DNA of 64,000 nt from an uncultured Algibacter sp. (GCA_937958265.1 CALGNX010000001.1:124001-188000); one strand, 5' to 3'. Positions 16,773-26,560 are shown, counted from the first letter of the stretch. Numbers and translations: made by a program. The notes: generated by a model from the sequence alone, not told the origin.

Positions 16773-17855
16773 TTACATTTTATTATAAAGTGTCCTTAAT
16801 TTTTCTCTGGTAATCGTTTCTTTCCAATTTTCACCTATTGCATTTTCCCAAAGCGGCTCTAAACTTAAGGCAACATTAATCATAATATCAAACTCACTTT
16901 CCTCTAATTTCTCACAAATACCTTTAGGCAACTCAATATTATGTTTGGCCTTCATTTGTTTAAAAACTTTAACACCCTCGGGGTAAAACTCTTCTAAATG
17001 GTCAAATACAATACAGTTACCAATACCGTGTTTTGTACCTAATAAATAGCCAAGACCATAACTCATAGCATGTGCAATACCTACTTGCGAATATGCTATA
17101 CTCATGCCACCATGCCACGAGGCCATCATTAATTTTTCCTGGGCTTCTGCTTTGGAAAGCTTACCCTCTAAAAATATTTCCTTACACAAGTCTAAAGACA
17201 TTTTACCATAAGTTTCGCTAAATGTGTTTAAGTAAGTACCTGTAAGCGATTCAATACAATGGATATAACAATCCATACCTGTATAAAACCATTGGTTTTT
17301 AGGAACATCTTCTGTTAATTCTGAATCTAGAAATACTTGATCAAAAGGTGTGTAATCAGAATTAATTCCTAGTTTTCTTTCGGGACCTGTAAGCACTGTA
17401 GTCCTGGAAACCTCTGCCCCAGTTCCAGATATTGTTGGAATACCCACGTGATATACTGCAGGGTTCTTAACTAAATCCCATCCTTGATAATCTTTGGCTT
17501 CCCCATCATTATTAATCATTATGGAAACTGCCTTAGCCAAATCTAACAATGTGCCTCCTCCTATTCCTATAATTCCAGATGGGTGCGCTTTCGATTTTAA
17601 AATAATATCCTCGACAAGCTCGTCTACTTGCGTAGTTTTCGGTTCTTCATTTGCCGAAATAAAAATAATTCTATCTTCGTAAGAAAGTGATATTCTTGAT
17701 ATTAACGCTAGATTGTTTTTAAAAACATCGTCAATAAAATAAATAAAAGGGGCATGAATACTTAATCGTTTTGGGGCTAAAACTTCGTTTAATTGACTGA
17801 AACTACCTCTGCCAAAAATTACCTTTGGCACCATTGGAAAGTTTTTATAACTCAT
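16773..17855 (-). CDS. Iron-containing alcohol dehydrogenase, KdnB-like (Kdo 8-oxidase)
   Basis: A 360-residue group III Fe-dependent alcohol dehydrogenase. The dinucleotide motif GGGTLLD is at 99-105. The metal ligands Asp195, His199, His262 and His276 are all present (in GMDCYIHC, IAHAMSYG and TKHGIG). The sequence resembles KdnB, the enzyme that oxidises C8 of Kdo so that the aminotransferase KdnA can make 8-amino-Kdo, as described in Shewanella. Context supports this: kdsB lies two genes upstream on the same strand. No kdnA is in the window. Alternatives are glycerol- or lactaldehyde-type dehydrogenases. The following acyltransferase starts 1 bp after the stop. Confidence 0.8.
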   Translation of the reverse strand: MSYKNFPMVPKVIFGRGSFSQLNEVLAPKRLSIHAPFIYFIDDVFKNNLALISRISLSYEDRIIFISANEEPKTTQVDELVEDIILKSKAHPSGIIGIGGGTLLDLAKAVSIMINNDGEAKDYQGWDLVKNPAVYHVGIPTISGTGAEVSRTTVLTGPERKLGINSDYTPFDQVFLDSELTEDVPKNQWFYTGMDCYIHCIESLTGTYLNTFSETYGKMSLDLCKEIFLEGKLSKAEAQEKLMMASWHGGMSIAYSQVGIAHAMSYGLGYLLGTKHGIGNCIVFDHLEEFYPEGVKVFKQMKAKHNIELPKGICEKLEESEFDIMINVALSLEPLWENAIGENWKETITREKLRTLYNKM

Positions 17856-18011
17856 TTAAAATGTTTTCATTTAACAATTGTAAAAGTACCATTATTTTAA
17901 ATTCTACTAAATTAATAAGGAAAATAAATTTAAGAAAACAAGCTGTTTTTTACTGTACTGATATGTTTTTTTGTTTTCTTATTTTATTGAACTAATTACA
18001 ATATGTGATGG

Positions 18012-18716
18012 TTAATTTAATAATTTTAAAATTTCTGGTAAACTGTTTATAGTTTTATAGATTTTACCTTTTTTTTCATCTTCGCTAGCTTCTTCATGCG
18101 CCCATGTGGTATGAAATGGTATATGTATGGCTTGCGCACCTATGCTTACTAACGGAAGAATATCAGATTTTAAAGAATTCCCTACCATTAAAAACTCAGA
18201 CGGATTAATATCTAAATGATTTAATAACTTGGAATAATTAGCTTCTTTTTTATCGCTTAAAACCTCAATATGATGAAAATAGTTTGTGAGACCAGATTTT
18301 TCTAATTTCTGTTCTTGATCAAATAAATCGCCTTTTGTAGCTAATATTAATTTATATTTTTTTGATAATGTTTTTAGTACAACTTCCACACCGTCTAGTA
18401 ACTCCACAGGCTTTTCCAACATCGCTTTACCTATATTTAAAATAGTTTCGATTGTTTTAGCAGATATGTTATAGTTTGATAGTTCCAAAGCAGCCTCTAC
18501 CATAGATAGGGTAAAAGCCTTAACACCATAGCCGTATATTGATAAATTACTTATCTCCATTTTAAAAAGCTCCTGGTCTATTTTATTAGGCGTTTCGTAT
18601 TTAGATAAAAGTTTAGAGAATGTGGCTTCGGCTTCTCTAAAATAGGTTTCGTTTACCCAAAGTGTATCATCTGCATCAAAACCTATTACTTTAATATTTT
18701 CGTAATTTTTATTCAA
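18012..18716 (-). CDS. HAD superfamily phosphatase
   Basis: A 234-residue haloacid dehalogenase-type hydrolase with the nucleophile motif GFDADDTLW (Asp14, Asp16), an alpha-helical cap (about 25-110), motif II in ILATKGD near 140-146, and motif IV near VGNSLKSDI (about 177-185). It resembles YjjG/Gph-like phosphatases; the substrate is unknown. It sits between kdsB (59 bp upstream) and the KdnB-like gene, so a role in the same sugar pathway is possible. AT-rich intergenic DNA (17856-18011) separates it from the next gene. Confidence 0.85.
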   Translation of the reverse strand: MNKNYENIKVIGFDADDTLWVNETYFREAEATFSKLLSKYETPNKIDQELFKMEISNLSIYGYGVKAFTLSMVEAALELSNYNISAKTIETILNIGKAMLEKPVELLDGVEVVLKTLSKKYKLILATKGDLFDQEQKLEKSGLTNYFHHIEVLSDKKEANYSKLLNHLDINPSEFLMVGNSLKSDILPLVSIGAQAIHIPFHTTWAHEEASEDEKKGKIYKTINSLPEILKLLN

Positions 18717-18775
18717 TCTTATCGTTTTAAAAAATGTATGCTTAAAATTTAGTCTTTTAAGGTGGTAATTTTATT

Positions 18776-19504
18776 CTATTTCCATAGTTTTTTAGCGCGC
18801 TCTAAATCTTCTGGTGTATCAATTTCCACGCCTTGCACGTTGGTTTCAACCATTTTAATGCGTTTGCCGTATTCTAAATACCTTAATTGCTCTAGTTTTT
18901 CCGATGCTTCTAGTACTTGCATGGGTAGTGTGTAAAAATCTAAAATAGCTTGTTTTCTAAAAGCATAAACACCTTTATGCTTAAAATACTTTACAGGAAC
19001 ACTTTTATCTCTAGGAAAAGGAATTGGGCTGCGAGAAAAATACAAAGCGAAATTGGATTGATCCAAAACAACTTTTACCGTATTGGGATTTTTTATTTCC
19101 TCTTCATCTGTAATATGTACCATTAAGGATGCTAAATCGACTGTTTTATTATGGTCTGCTTTAAAAACATCTATAAGTTTTACTAATGATTCTTTATCGG
19201 TAAAGGGTTCATCACCTTGCACGTTAATAACAACATCAATATCCATAAACTCAACGGCTTCAGCAATTCTATCGCTTCCGCAATCGTGTTCTTTTTTACT
19301 CATAATGGCTTTGCCGCCATTATTTAAAATTTCATTATATATAATTTCACTATCTGTTACTACAAAAACATCGTTAAACAATTGTGTTGCTACTGTGGCT
19401 TCGTATGTTCTTTGAATTACCGTTTTACCGCCTAGGTCTTGCATTAGTTTTCCTGGAAATCGAGAGGCTGCATAGCGTGCAGGAATCATTGAGATTATTT
19501 TCAC
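18776..19504 (-). CDS. kdsB: 3-deoxy-manno-octulosonate cytidylyltransferase
   Basis: A 242-residue CMP-Kdo synthetase, which activates Kdo with CTP before its transfer to lipid A. The nucleotide-binding N-terminus [13 protein letters not shown] is at 6-18 and the VQGDEPF segment is near 95-101. Length is standard. In Shewanella the KdsB homologue prefers 8-amino-Kdo, and the KdnB-like gene downstream makes that worth considering here. It is first in a minus-strand group with the HAD phosphatase, the KdnB-like gene and the acyltransferase. Confidence 0.93.
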   Translation of the reverse strand: MKIISMIPARYAASRFPGKLMQDLGGKTVIQRTYEATVATQLFNDVFVVTDSEIIYNEILNNGGKAIMSKKEHDCGSDRIAEAVEFMDIDVVINVQGDEPFTDKESLVKLIDVFKADHNKTVDLASLMVHITDEEEIKNPNTVKVVLDQSNFALYFSRSPIPFPRDKSVPVKYFKHKGVYAFRKQAILDFYTLPMQVLEASEKLEQLRYLEYGKRIKMVETNVQGVEIDTPEDLERAKKLWK

Positions 19505-19984
19505 AGTATTAATTTATTTATTTTTTAAATTCTATTTTCGAAAATAGACAAATATTATTAATTTTTAATTGTGCTTACTTTAAAATTAAAATTATTGTGA
19601 ATTTATTTTTTTATGTTCTTTCGATTTTTTGATTTACTTATTAGCTAATTAATAAGAAATTGAAGCTTAAACTGGCTAGTTACACTCTTTCTTTACATGA
19701 AGATGTAAGGCTAATAACAAAATACAGGTGCTAATATTATGTTAGGCAAAAGAATTTGCTCTGGTTCTATTTTGGTATTGCTAAATACCATAAAACGTTA
19801 AACTACACTTGTATTTGTGCTTAAACCGAGTAAAACGTGCGCAAGGGATAGTAGCGGATAGCCCACAGCCCGACGAAGGAGGTGCGCGGACTTGTAGCGA
19901 ATAGCCCGACCCTTGGGTTGCGCCCAAAACCGTATTTTGTGTTTAAGATATTACTTGTTTATTTTAGCGTATGGTTAAGCTACT
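19505..19984. other. Intergenic region kdsB-helicase
   Basis: 480 bp without a gene. It contains repeat copy D (19838-19926); the rest is AT-rich sequence in which I see no coding or RNA signal. Confidence 0.5.
19838..19926 (-). repeat. Dispersed 90-bp structured repeat, copy D
   Basis: Minus-oriented copy. Read on the minus strand it begins GGGCGCAACCC and ends CCCTTGCGCA: termini GCGCAA and TTGCGC are perfectly complementary, the alternative pair shared with copy F. It lies between two minus-strand genes. Confidence 0.9.
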
Positions 19985-21415
19985 TTAATTTTCTTCAAAA
20001 AATTCATTTTTAAAGCCTATTAAATACAGCTTTTCTTTCGCTCTTGTTATTGCGGTATATAGCCAGCGTAAATAATCTTTATCGATACCATTTGGCAGGT
20101 AGGGCTGCTCTACAAAAACGGTATTCCATTGGCCACCCTGCGATTTGTGGCAGGTTATAGCGTATGAGAATTTTACTTGTAAGGCATTAAAATGCTTATT
20201 ACTTTTTACTTTTAAAAATTTTTTATACTTGCTGGTTTCGTCCTCAAAATCTTTCATAATTTCTTGGTATAACCTATTGGAGTCTTCGTAGGGTAAAGAT
20301 GGTGTTTCGGCGTTTATGGTGTCTAATAATAGTACCGTATCAAAAGGAATCATTTTAGGGTAATCGACCATTCGAACTTTAACTTCAGCAAAACGAAAGC
20401 CGTACAGTTCTTGAATGGTTAAAATTTCTAGTACTTCAATAATATCGCCATTTGCAATAAAACCAGCTTCAGTCGTTGGTTTTAGCCAGAAGTAATTATT
20501 TTTTACGACCATTAAATAATCGCCTGCTGTTAGTTCATGCTCATTAAATAATATACGGCTTCTTATTTGTTGGTTGTATAGGTTGGCTCTTTTGTTACTC
20601 CTTACTATTATGGCGGTTTCCTCCTTACCTAAATCGCTGTAAGAATCGTTTATAGAATCCATAATTTCATAACCATCTACAAGGCGAATAATATCTGTAT
20701 AGGTTGCTAAATTAAACTTAAAGGCCTCGAAAAAAGTACTTAATAATGTTTCGCGTAAAAGGGTTGCATTTGCTAAAATTCCAGAATTTTCCTCTTGCCT
20801 TACAACTTCATCTAGCTCCATTCTGGTTACTTTTTTATTATAATTCAATGCTAGTGTATTTTCATCCAAAGCCGGGCTAATATCCAATTTTACAGGCGGT
20901 AATTGTGCTGTATCCCCTATTAAAAGAAGTTTGCAGTCTTGCCCATTATATACGTATTGCATCAAATCGTCTAGTAAGGATCCGTTTTCGAACAATTTAG
21001 AGTCGCCAGGTGTGTCTGGAATCATGGAGGCTTCGTCTACAATAAAAATTGTGTTTTTATGCTTATTGGGTTGTAATACAAATTTTACACCACCACCGCC
21101 TTGGTTCTTTTTAGGGAAATATATTTTTTTATGAATAGTAAATGCTTGCTTTCCTGAATAGTTGGATATAACTTTTGCTGCTCTTCCTGTTGGTGCCATA
21201 AGTACAGCGCTTTTTTTTGCTTGCGATAAATTGCTTACAATAGCGCCTACAATAGTTGTTTTTCCTGTACCAGCGTAACCTTTTAATAAATAAAGTGCAT
21301 TTGGAGCTTCTGAAAAAATAAACTCTGATAATTGCTGCAAAACAATATTTTGATTTGCCGTTGGTTGAAACGGAAATTGCTGTTTGATAAGGAAATAAAA
21401 TTGAGAAGCCGTCAT
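19985..21415 (-). CDS. RecD-like superfamily 1 DNA helicase/ATPase
   Basis: A 476-residue stand-alone SF1B helicase related to RecD2. Walker A is GYAGTGKTT near 46-54, Walker B is DEASM near 131-135, and helicase motif V (AITCHKSQGGQWN) and motif VI (RWLYTAITRAKEKLY) are near 420-432 and 452-466. There is no RecB/RecC nearby and no N-terminal extension of RecD2. It probably acts in DNA repair or replication. The gene is divergent from the 245-aa protein gene. Its promoter element is at 21442-21449. Confidence 0.9.
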   Translation of the reverse strand: MTASQFYFLIKQQFPFQPTANQNIVLQQLSEFIFSEAPNALYLLKGYAGTGKTTIVGAIVSNLSQAKKSAVLMAPTGRAAKVISNYSGKQAFTIHKKIYFPKKNQGGGGVKFVLQPNKHKNTIFIVDEASMIPDTPGDSKLFENGSLLDDLMQYVYNGQDCKLLLIGDTAQLPPVKLDISPALDENTLALNYNKKVTRMELDEVVRQEENSGILANATLLRETLLSTFFEAFKFNLATYTDIIRLVDGYEIMDSINDSYSDLGKEETAIIVRSNKRANLYNQQIRSRILFNEHELTAGDYLMVVKNNYFWLKPTTEAGFIANGDIIEVLEILTIQELYGFRFAEVKVRMVDYPKMIPFDTVLLLDTINAETPSLPYEDSNRLYQEIMKDFEDETSKYKKFLKVKSNKHFNALQVKFSYAITCHKSQGGQWNTVFVEQPYLPNGIDKDYLRWLYTAITRAKEKLYLIGFKNEFFEEN

Positions 21416-21441
21416 TTAATTTATAACTATTAATTTTTATT

Positions 21442-21449
21442 CAAATATA
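21442..21449 (-). promoter_or_regulatory. Probable promoter (-7 element) of the helicase gene
   Basis: Minus strand TATATTTG, an exact TAnnTTTG element 26 bp before the helicase start. It is back to back with the plus-strand element at 21496-21503. Confidence 0.45.
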
Positions 21450-21495
21450 GAAATGATTTTTATGCCCTTTGGTTTTAACGAATAAAAAAAAATTG

Positions 21496-21503
21496 TAGAT
21501 TTG
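21496..21503 (+). promoter_or_regulatory. Promoter of the 245-aa/DUF3822/rsmD operon
   Basis: TAGATTTG, an exact TAnnTTTG element, with a possible -33 TTTGG at 21468-21472 (23-bp spacing). It is 41 bp before the start of the first gene. Confidence 0.55.
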
Positions 21504-21544
21504 CTGAATACCTTTATATTTAACTTTTAATTAAATAACAAACT

Positions 21545-22282
21545 ATGTTGAATTTTTCACTTATTGCAATTGCTGTTATCGTAGCCACATTTGTGTTGGT
21601 TAAGTTAGTAGATAAATTTATCCCTATTAAATTTAAACCCGTTTTAACAGTTGCACTTTGGGTATTAATTGGGTATTTAGGTTACCAAACATATACTTCT
21701 ATTTACGAACCTATTAAATTTAATAAACTTAAGAATGAACGTTATGCAGTTGTTATTGAAAGTTTAAAAGATATTAGGGATTCTCAATTAGCACACAGAC
21801 AGGTTACTGGTGTGTTTGCACATAATTTTGATGCTTTAATAAAATTTATTGATACAGCACAATTTACTATTACACAACGAAGAGATTCTAGTGTTATTGA
21901 TGATGTGTTAACCAAAAGATATGGAGTTGATACATTTAAAGATATTTATATTGTTGATACTTTAGGAACACAATCTGTAAAGGATTCTCTATTTAAAAAT
22001 TCCGACCGATACAAAACCATGATGAATATCCCTTTTGGACAGGAAGGCGCTAAGTTTAAAATGGAATCTGGACTTATTGAGCAGAATTCTATTAACATTC
22101 CAGTTTTTGAAGTTTCAGCCAAAAAGAATCTTATTTTGTTTGACCAAAATAAAGATTTATTGGCTCAGGAAAACCAAGTTATATCTGTTGATGGGGTTAA
22201 TGGCGATGCTTTAAAAGTTGGCTCTATGGAAGAAGTTAAAACTAATGGAAACTGGCCGAAAACATATGGCACCAACGAATAG
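21545..22282 (+). CDS. Conserved membrane protein of unknown function (rsmD operon)
   Basis: A 245-residue protein with two N-terminal membrane helices (about 3-20 and 32-50) separated by a short basic loop, then a long soluble, charged region. I do not recognise a characterised family. The soluble part includes the segment YAVVIESLKDIRDSQLAHRQ near 67-86, as in a coiled or helical stalk. It is the first gene of an overlapping three-gene operon with a DUF3822 protein and the rRNA methyltransferase RsmD: the next gene starts inside it, 17 bases before its stop ends. Confidence 0.7.
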   Translation: MLNFSLIAIAVIVATFVLVKLVDKFIPIKFKPVLTVALWVLIGYLGYQTYTSIYEPIKFNKLKNERYAVVIESLKDIRDSQLAHRQVTGVFAHNFDALIKFIDTAQFTITQRRDSSVIDDVLTKRYGVDTFKDIYIVDTLGTQSVKDSLFKNSDRYKTMMNIPFGQEGAKFKMESGLIEQNSINIPVFEVSAKKNLILFDQNKDLLAQENQVISVDGVNGDALKVGSMEEVKTNGNWPKTYGTNE

Positions 22283-23081
22283 TAGTTTTAATAAACTAAC
22301 CGATTTAGATTTGTCCATTCAACTAAGCTTGAGTGGACTTTCTTTTTGTATAAAAAAGTTAAACACCATTGTATATTTAAAGGAAGTTATTTTTGATAAA
22401 CAATTAAACCCTTTAGCGGTTTTAAATGAATTAAAAGATTTATTTAGAACAGAAACAGCTTTAAATAATACGTTTTCAAATGTTGTAATTATTCATGATA
22501 ATGAATTAGCTACATTAGTTCCAAGCGCTTTATTTGATAAAAATTATTTGACAGATTATTTAAAGTTTAATTCTAAAATTTTAAAATCAGATTTTATTGC
22601 TTACGATGCTATTACAGAAAATAATAGTGTTAATGTTTACGTACCCTATGTTAATATAAACAACTTTATTTATGACAAATTTGGTGCTTTTACCTATAAA
22701 CATGTAAGCACGGTATTAATCGCTTCCATTTTAAAAATAGAGGTAAATTGTAACGAAACTAAAGTATATATAAACGTAAGTTCTAAACACTTTGAAATAG
22801 TTGTGCTAGACAAGAATAAGCTCTTACTTGCTAACTATTTTAAATATAGCACTAAAGAAGATTTTATTTATTACACTTTGTTTACCATTGAACAATTAAA
22901 ACTAAATACAGAAACACTTAGTTTGCGCTTTCTTGGCGCTATTACATTGGATGATCCCATTTATAAAATTGCCTATAAATACATTAGAAATGTAGGTTTT
23001 GGCAAAAGAAACGACGGTTTTAAATATTTGGAACAACCAGAAACAGACTATTGCAATTTCACTTTACTAAAAAGTTTTTAA
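22266..23081 (+). CDS. DUF3822 family protein
   Basis: A 271-residue soluble protein resembling the DUF3822 family found in Bacteroidota, whose fold resembles an actin-like/ASKHA ATPase; no function is known to me. The start is the ATG at 22266, overlapping the upstream gene by 17 bases; an earlier in-frame start at 22218 would overlap further and adds no family sequence. The stop overlaps the ATG of rsmD (TAATG), so the two genes are translationally coupled. That constant partnership suggests a role close to ribosome assembly, but this is inference. Confidence 0.8.
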   Translation: MAPTNSSFNKLTDLDLSIQLSLSGLSFCIKKLNTIVYLKEVIFDKQLNPLAVLNELKDLFRTETALNNTFSNVVIIHDNELATLVPSALFDKNYLTDYLKFNSKILKSDFIAYDAITENNSVNVYVPYVNINNFIYDKFGAFTYKHVSTVLIASILKIEVNCNETKVYINVSSKHFEIVVLDKNKLLLANYFKYSTKEDFIYYTLFTIEQLKLNTETLSLRFLGAITLDDPIYKIAYKYIRNVGFGKRNDGFKYLEQPETDYCNFTLLKSF

Positions 23082-23620
23082 TGAGAATTATATCAGGTTT
23101 ATATAAAAGTAGAAAAATTATAGCCCCAAAAAATTTACCGGTGCGCCCTACCACAGACATGGCTAAGGAATCGCTATTTAATATTTTAAATAATTTATAT
23201 TATTTTGATGATATTACGGTTTTAGATCTTTTTGCAGGAACTGGAAATATTAGCTATGAGTTCGCGTCTAGAGGAACAGAACAAATTACCTGTGTAGATC
23301 AGGACCATGGATGTATTAAGTTTATTAATAAAACTAGCGAAGCTTTTGGCATGCCTATACAGACTATTAAAAGCGATGTTTTCAAGTTTTTAGAAAAAAC
23401 AAATGTAAAGTCCGATATTATTTTTGCCGACCCACCGTATAATTTTGATCAAGGGTTGTTTGAAAATATTGCTAATTTAGTATTTAATAATAATTTACTT
23501 TTAGAAAACGGTATTTTAATTATTGAACATTCAAAGCATACCGATTTATCTGCTATTCCAAATTTTTCGTATTTAAAAAGCTACGGTGGTAATGTTTTTA
23601 GTTTTTTTGAAAGCGTATAA
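23081..23620 (+). CDS. rsmD: 16S rRNA (guanine966-N2)-methyltransferase RsmD
   Basis: A 179-residue RsmD-family N2-guanine methyltransferase acting on 16S rRNA in the assembled small subunit. The N-terminus MRIISGLYKSRKI and the motif RPTTDMAKE (22-30) are typical; the SAM motif DLFAGTGNIS is at 49-58 and the catalytic DPPY at 117-120. The start is the ATG at 23081, which overlaps the DUF3822 stop. It is the last gene of the operon and is followed by a hairpin at 23650-23683. Confidence 0.93.
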   Translation: MRIISGLYKSRKIIAPKNLPVRPTTDMAKESLFNILNNLYYFDDITVLDLFAGTGNISYEFASRGTEQITCVDQDHGCIKFINKTSEAFGMPIQTIKSDVFKFLEKTNVKSDIIFADPPYNFDQGLFENIANLVFNNNLLLENGILIIEHSKHTDLSAIPNFSYLKSYGGNVFSFFESV

Positions 23621-23649
23621 CATATTTTATTAGCAAAAAAATAAAGTAC

Positions 23650-23683
23650 AAACCCCTCTTTAAATTAATAAAGAAGGGTTTGT
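23650..23683. terminator. Shared terminator between rsmD and rnpB
   Basis: Stem AAACCC.TCTTTA with TAAAGA.GGGTTT around a short loop, followed by T-runs. It serves rsmD on the plus strand and the RNase P RNA on the minus strand. Confidence 0.75.
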
Positions 23684-23690
23684 TTTTACT

Positions 23691-24078
23691 AGAGCAAATC
23701 TATAAGCCGGATTCTGTATATTATATTTTTGCTTAAAAGCCAAAATATGGCGTTTTAGTAATAACACAATACCCTTATCATTTATCTACGTGTATTGTTA
23801 CCAATATACTTTAGCTGCCTACCCTCTAGCATCGCGCGTGCACGCTCAAGCACTAGTTTACATGACATTGCACCACATAGAGTTTACCTGGTTTCACTAC
23901 AGCATGACCTGTACATACTTTCTGTTGCACTTTTCCTAATCTCGCGACTGGTGGCTATTAACCACTATGATGCACTATGGTGTCCGGACTTTCCTCTTTA
24001 AATACTACACTTATTTCGATTAAAAAATACAATCTTAAAATTGAAATAAATGCAGTAAAAAAGCGATAAGGCGATTTA
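23691..24078 (-). ncRNA. rnpB: RNase P RNA
   Basis: About 388-nt catalytic RNA of ribonuclease P, which trims the 5' leader of pre-tRNAs. Universal elements visible on the minus strand, in order: GAGGAAAGTCCGGACACC, the ACAGAAAGTA block, GGTAAACTC, the GATAAATGATAAGG segment, and the 3' end ACAGAATCCGGCTTAT, which pairs with the TCCGGA region. The 5' end is set from the promoter element TACTTTTG just upstream; the 3' end is set by the terminator. Ends are approximate to a few bases. Confidence 0.93.
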
Positions 24079-24084
24079 CTGGCG

Positions 24085-24092
24085 CAAAAGTA
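24085..24092 (-). promoter_or_regulatory. rnpB promoter (-7 element)
   Basis: Minus strand TACTTTTG, an exact TAnnTTTG element placed so that transcription starts at the expected 5' end of RNase P RNA. Confidence 0.65.
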
Positions 24093-24260
24093 CGAATACA
24101 ATAGTATTAATTCTAAATTCTAAGACCTAAAAATTAAATTTAAACGATTTACCAATTTATTTATAAAAATAAACTATGTAATTGGGTTTAACTCGAATAC
24201 TACCTTAATAGAAACTAATTTTATGCATGCTTAAAAAAGTGAAATTTGTATAATTTAATT

Positions 24261-24878
24261 TTAAAGCAAATAGATAAAATTAAGAAAAGCAACCCCACCT
24301 GTTAAGCATCCTAAAATAAAATCCATTTTAGTTGCAATACGACTTAGTTTACGCTCAATTTTAGTTGCTACTATAGCAAATATCGCATATAAGGAAAAGG
24401 ACCCTGCCGTGGATCCTAAAGAAAAATAAAAACTATTTAATACTGAATATTCAAAATAATTTGCCCCTATTAAAAAAGAAATAGCCGTAAAATAGAATGG
24501 AATAGAAAATGTATTTAGCAAAGCCATACCAACCCCCTGTAGATATGCTCTAGAATTTTTTATTTCTATTTTATTTTTTTTATTTTTTGATATGACATGT
24601 AATCTGAAAAAATTAAAAGATAATAACAAAAGTAATACTGTACCTATCTTTTGTATTATGGTTATATATTCCGAGTTTTTCATTACTACACTAGCTAAGT
24701 AGGCACCAATGTTAGCCTGAACAAATAAAACCGTAGCAAAACCTCCAATTAAATAAAAGGCAGGTTTTTTTCCGCTTTGCAAACTAAATTTTACAACGGT
24801 TAAATTTAAAAAACTTGGTACAATACATCCCATAGCAGCTGTAGCATACCCCATAAGGATAATGATGAAAATGGTCAT
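24261..24878 (-). CDS. LysE/RhtB-like exporter family protein
   Basis: A 205-residue membrane protein with six predicted helices, resembling the LysE family of amino-acid and small-molecule exporters. Hydrophobic segments are near 1-22, 42-62, 70-90, 110-135, 145-170 and 185-205; the loop after the first carries VVKFSLQSGKKPAF. It is monocistronic, between rnpB and glyA on the minus strand. The substrate is unknown and the family call rests on topology and general resemblance. Confidence 0.7.
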   Translation of the reverse strand: MTIFIIILMGYATAAMGCIVPSFLNLTVVKFSLQSGKKPAFYLIGGFATVLFVQANIGAYLASVVMKNSEYITIIQKIGTVLLLLLSFNFFRLHVISKNKKNKIEIKNSRAYLQGVGMALLNTFSIPFYFTAISFLIGANYFEYSVLNSFYFSLGSTAGSFSLYAIFAIVATKIERKLSRIATKMDFILGCLTGGVAFLNFIYLL

Positions 24879-25276
24879 AATTTAATAAATATTAGTCGCA
24901 ATAAACAATTTTTAAGTGTAGTTTGTTATTGCATTTGCTGTATAAGATAACACATATAATAAAGCACTATATATAACATACGCAATTTGTTTTTATTCAT
25001 ATTTATTGCAAATCTAAAAATGAAGCGTTTAGTTTATTAAATTTATTTAACTAAGCGTTAATTATAATTAAGACACTTCCTATTGTTGTTGAGATAAGCA
25101 TTGAAGCGACATCTCAAGTAATAAATAACGCCCTCCCTAATAAATTAATAAGAATAAACTATTAAAACCTGTTACAGATAAAATATTGGATAAATCGAGA
25201 ACATTTTCGCGTAGCGCCTAAACAAAAAAATCCTGCGTATTGCAGGATTTTTTTGTTTAAAATACACCATTTTATA
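24879..25276. other. Intergenic region between the exporter and glyA
   Basis: 398 bp without a gene. Apart from the glyA terminator at 25221-25258 I see nothing in it. Confidence 0.5.
25221..25258. terminator. glyA terminator
   Basis: Stem ATCCTGC with GCAGGAT flanked by A7 and T7 runs, 18 bp after the glyA stop on the minus strand; the flanking runs make it usable in both directions. Confidence 0.8.
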
Positions 25277-26560
25277 TTATTTCACAGACTCTACAAATAA
25301 TGGTTTATCCTTCATCATTGCATTTACTGTTGCTTTTACAGCTCTTAAAACTGCTTCGTTTTCAAAATTGGTAATTACTTCATCAATCAAATCAACAATA
25401 GCAGCCATATCAATTGCTTTTAACCCGCGTGTTGTGATAGCACTTGTTCCTAGACGTATTCCTGAAGTTACAAATGGTGATTTATCATCAAAAGGCACCA
25501 TATTTTTATTAACAGTAATATCTGCTTTTACCAAGGCTTCTTCCGCTTGTTTACCAGATATATTTTTGTTTCGTAAATCAATTAACATGCAATGGTTGTC
25601 TGTACCACCAGAAATAATTTTATAGTCTTTTGCTACCAAAGCATTGGCCATTGCAGATGCATTATCTTTTACTTGTAATTGATAATGTAAAAAATCATCG
25701 GTTAGTGCTTCGCCAAAAGCAATAGCTTTAGCTGCAATAACATGCATTAAGGGACCGCCCTGATTACCAGGAAAAATTGCAGAATCCAACAGTGAAGACA
25801 TTTTTCTTAAATTTCCATTTTTCAGTTTTATTCCAAATGGATTATCAAAATCTTTACCCATCATTATCATCCCACCTCTTGGTCCTCTTAAGGTTTTATG
25901 TGTAGTCGTAGTAACAATATGGCAATGTGGTAATGGATCATTTAAAATCCCTTTAGCTATCATACCCGATGGGTGCGATATATCTGCCAATAAAATAGCA
26001 CCAACACTATCTGCTATAATTCTAAAGCGCTCAAAATCTATATCCCGCGAATATGCAGAAGCTCCAGCAATTATTAATTTAGGCTGTTCTTTAGTTGCTA
26101 TTTCCTGTATTTTATCGTAATTCAGTACACCTGTTTCTTTTTCTACACCATAAAATTTAGGATTGTATAAACGACCAGAAAAATTAACTGGCGATCCGTG
26201 TGTTAAGTGTCCACCATGAGATAAATCGAAACCCAAAATAGTATCTCCAGGTTTAATACATGCATGATACACGGCTGTATTTGCCTGGCTACCAGAATGC
26301 GGCTGTACATTTACATAGGCCGCTCCAAATAAAGTTTTTGCTCTATCAATAGCAATTTGCTCTACTTCATCCACAACTTCGCAACCTCCATAATACCGTT
26401 TTCCTGGGTAACCCTCGGCATATTTATTGGTTAAAACAGAGCCTGCAGCTTCCATAACCTGGTTGCTTACAAAGTTTTCTGATGCAATAAGTTCGATACC
26501 ATGAAATTGGCGTTCTTTTTCAGCCTCAATAAGTTCAAAAATTTGTTCGTCGCGTTGCAT
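25277..26560 (-). CDS. glyA: Serine hydroxymethyltransferase
   Basis: A 427-residue PLP enzyme that interconverts serine and glycine with tetrahydrofolate, the main source of one-carbon units. The family N-terminus [11 protein letters not shown] is near 22-32. The PLP-binding lysine is in [14 protein letters not shown] near residue 223. Length is standard. Monocistronic, with a promoter element at 26623-26630 and a strong terminator at 25221-25258. Confidence 0.96.
   Translation of the reverse strand: MQRDEQIFELIEAEKERQFHGIELIASENFVSNQVMEAAGSVLTNKYAEGYPGKRYYGGCEVVDEVEQIAIDRAKTLFGAAYVNVQPHSGSQANTAVYHACIKPGDTILGFDLSHGGHLTHGSPVNFSGRLYNPKFYGVEKETGVLNYDKIQEIATKEQPKLIIAGASAYSRDIDFERFRIIADSVGAILLADISHPSGMIAKGILNDPLPHCHIVTTTTHKTLRGPRGGMIMMGKDFDNPFGIKLKNGNLRKMSSLLDSAIFPGNQGGPLMHVIAAKAIAFGEALTDDFLHYQLQVKDNASAMANALVAKDYKIISGGTDNHCMLIDLRNKNISGKQAEEALVKADITVNKNMVPFDDKSPFVTSGIRLGTSAITTRGLKAIDMAAIVDLIDEVITNFENEAVLRAVKATVNAMMKDKPLFVESVK

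Noticed and set aside
23795-24001. 68-codon open frame on the plus strand
   Set aside because: It lies entirely inside the RNase P RNA gene on the opposite strand.
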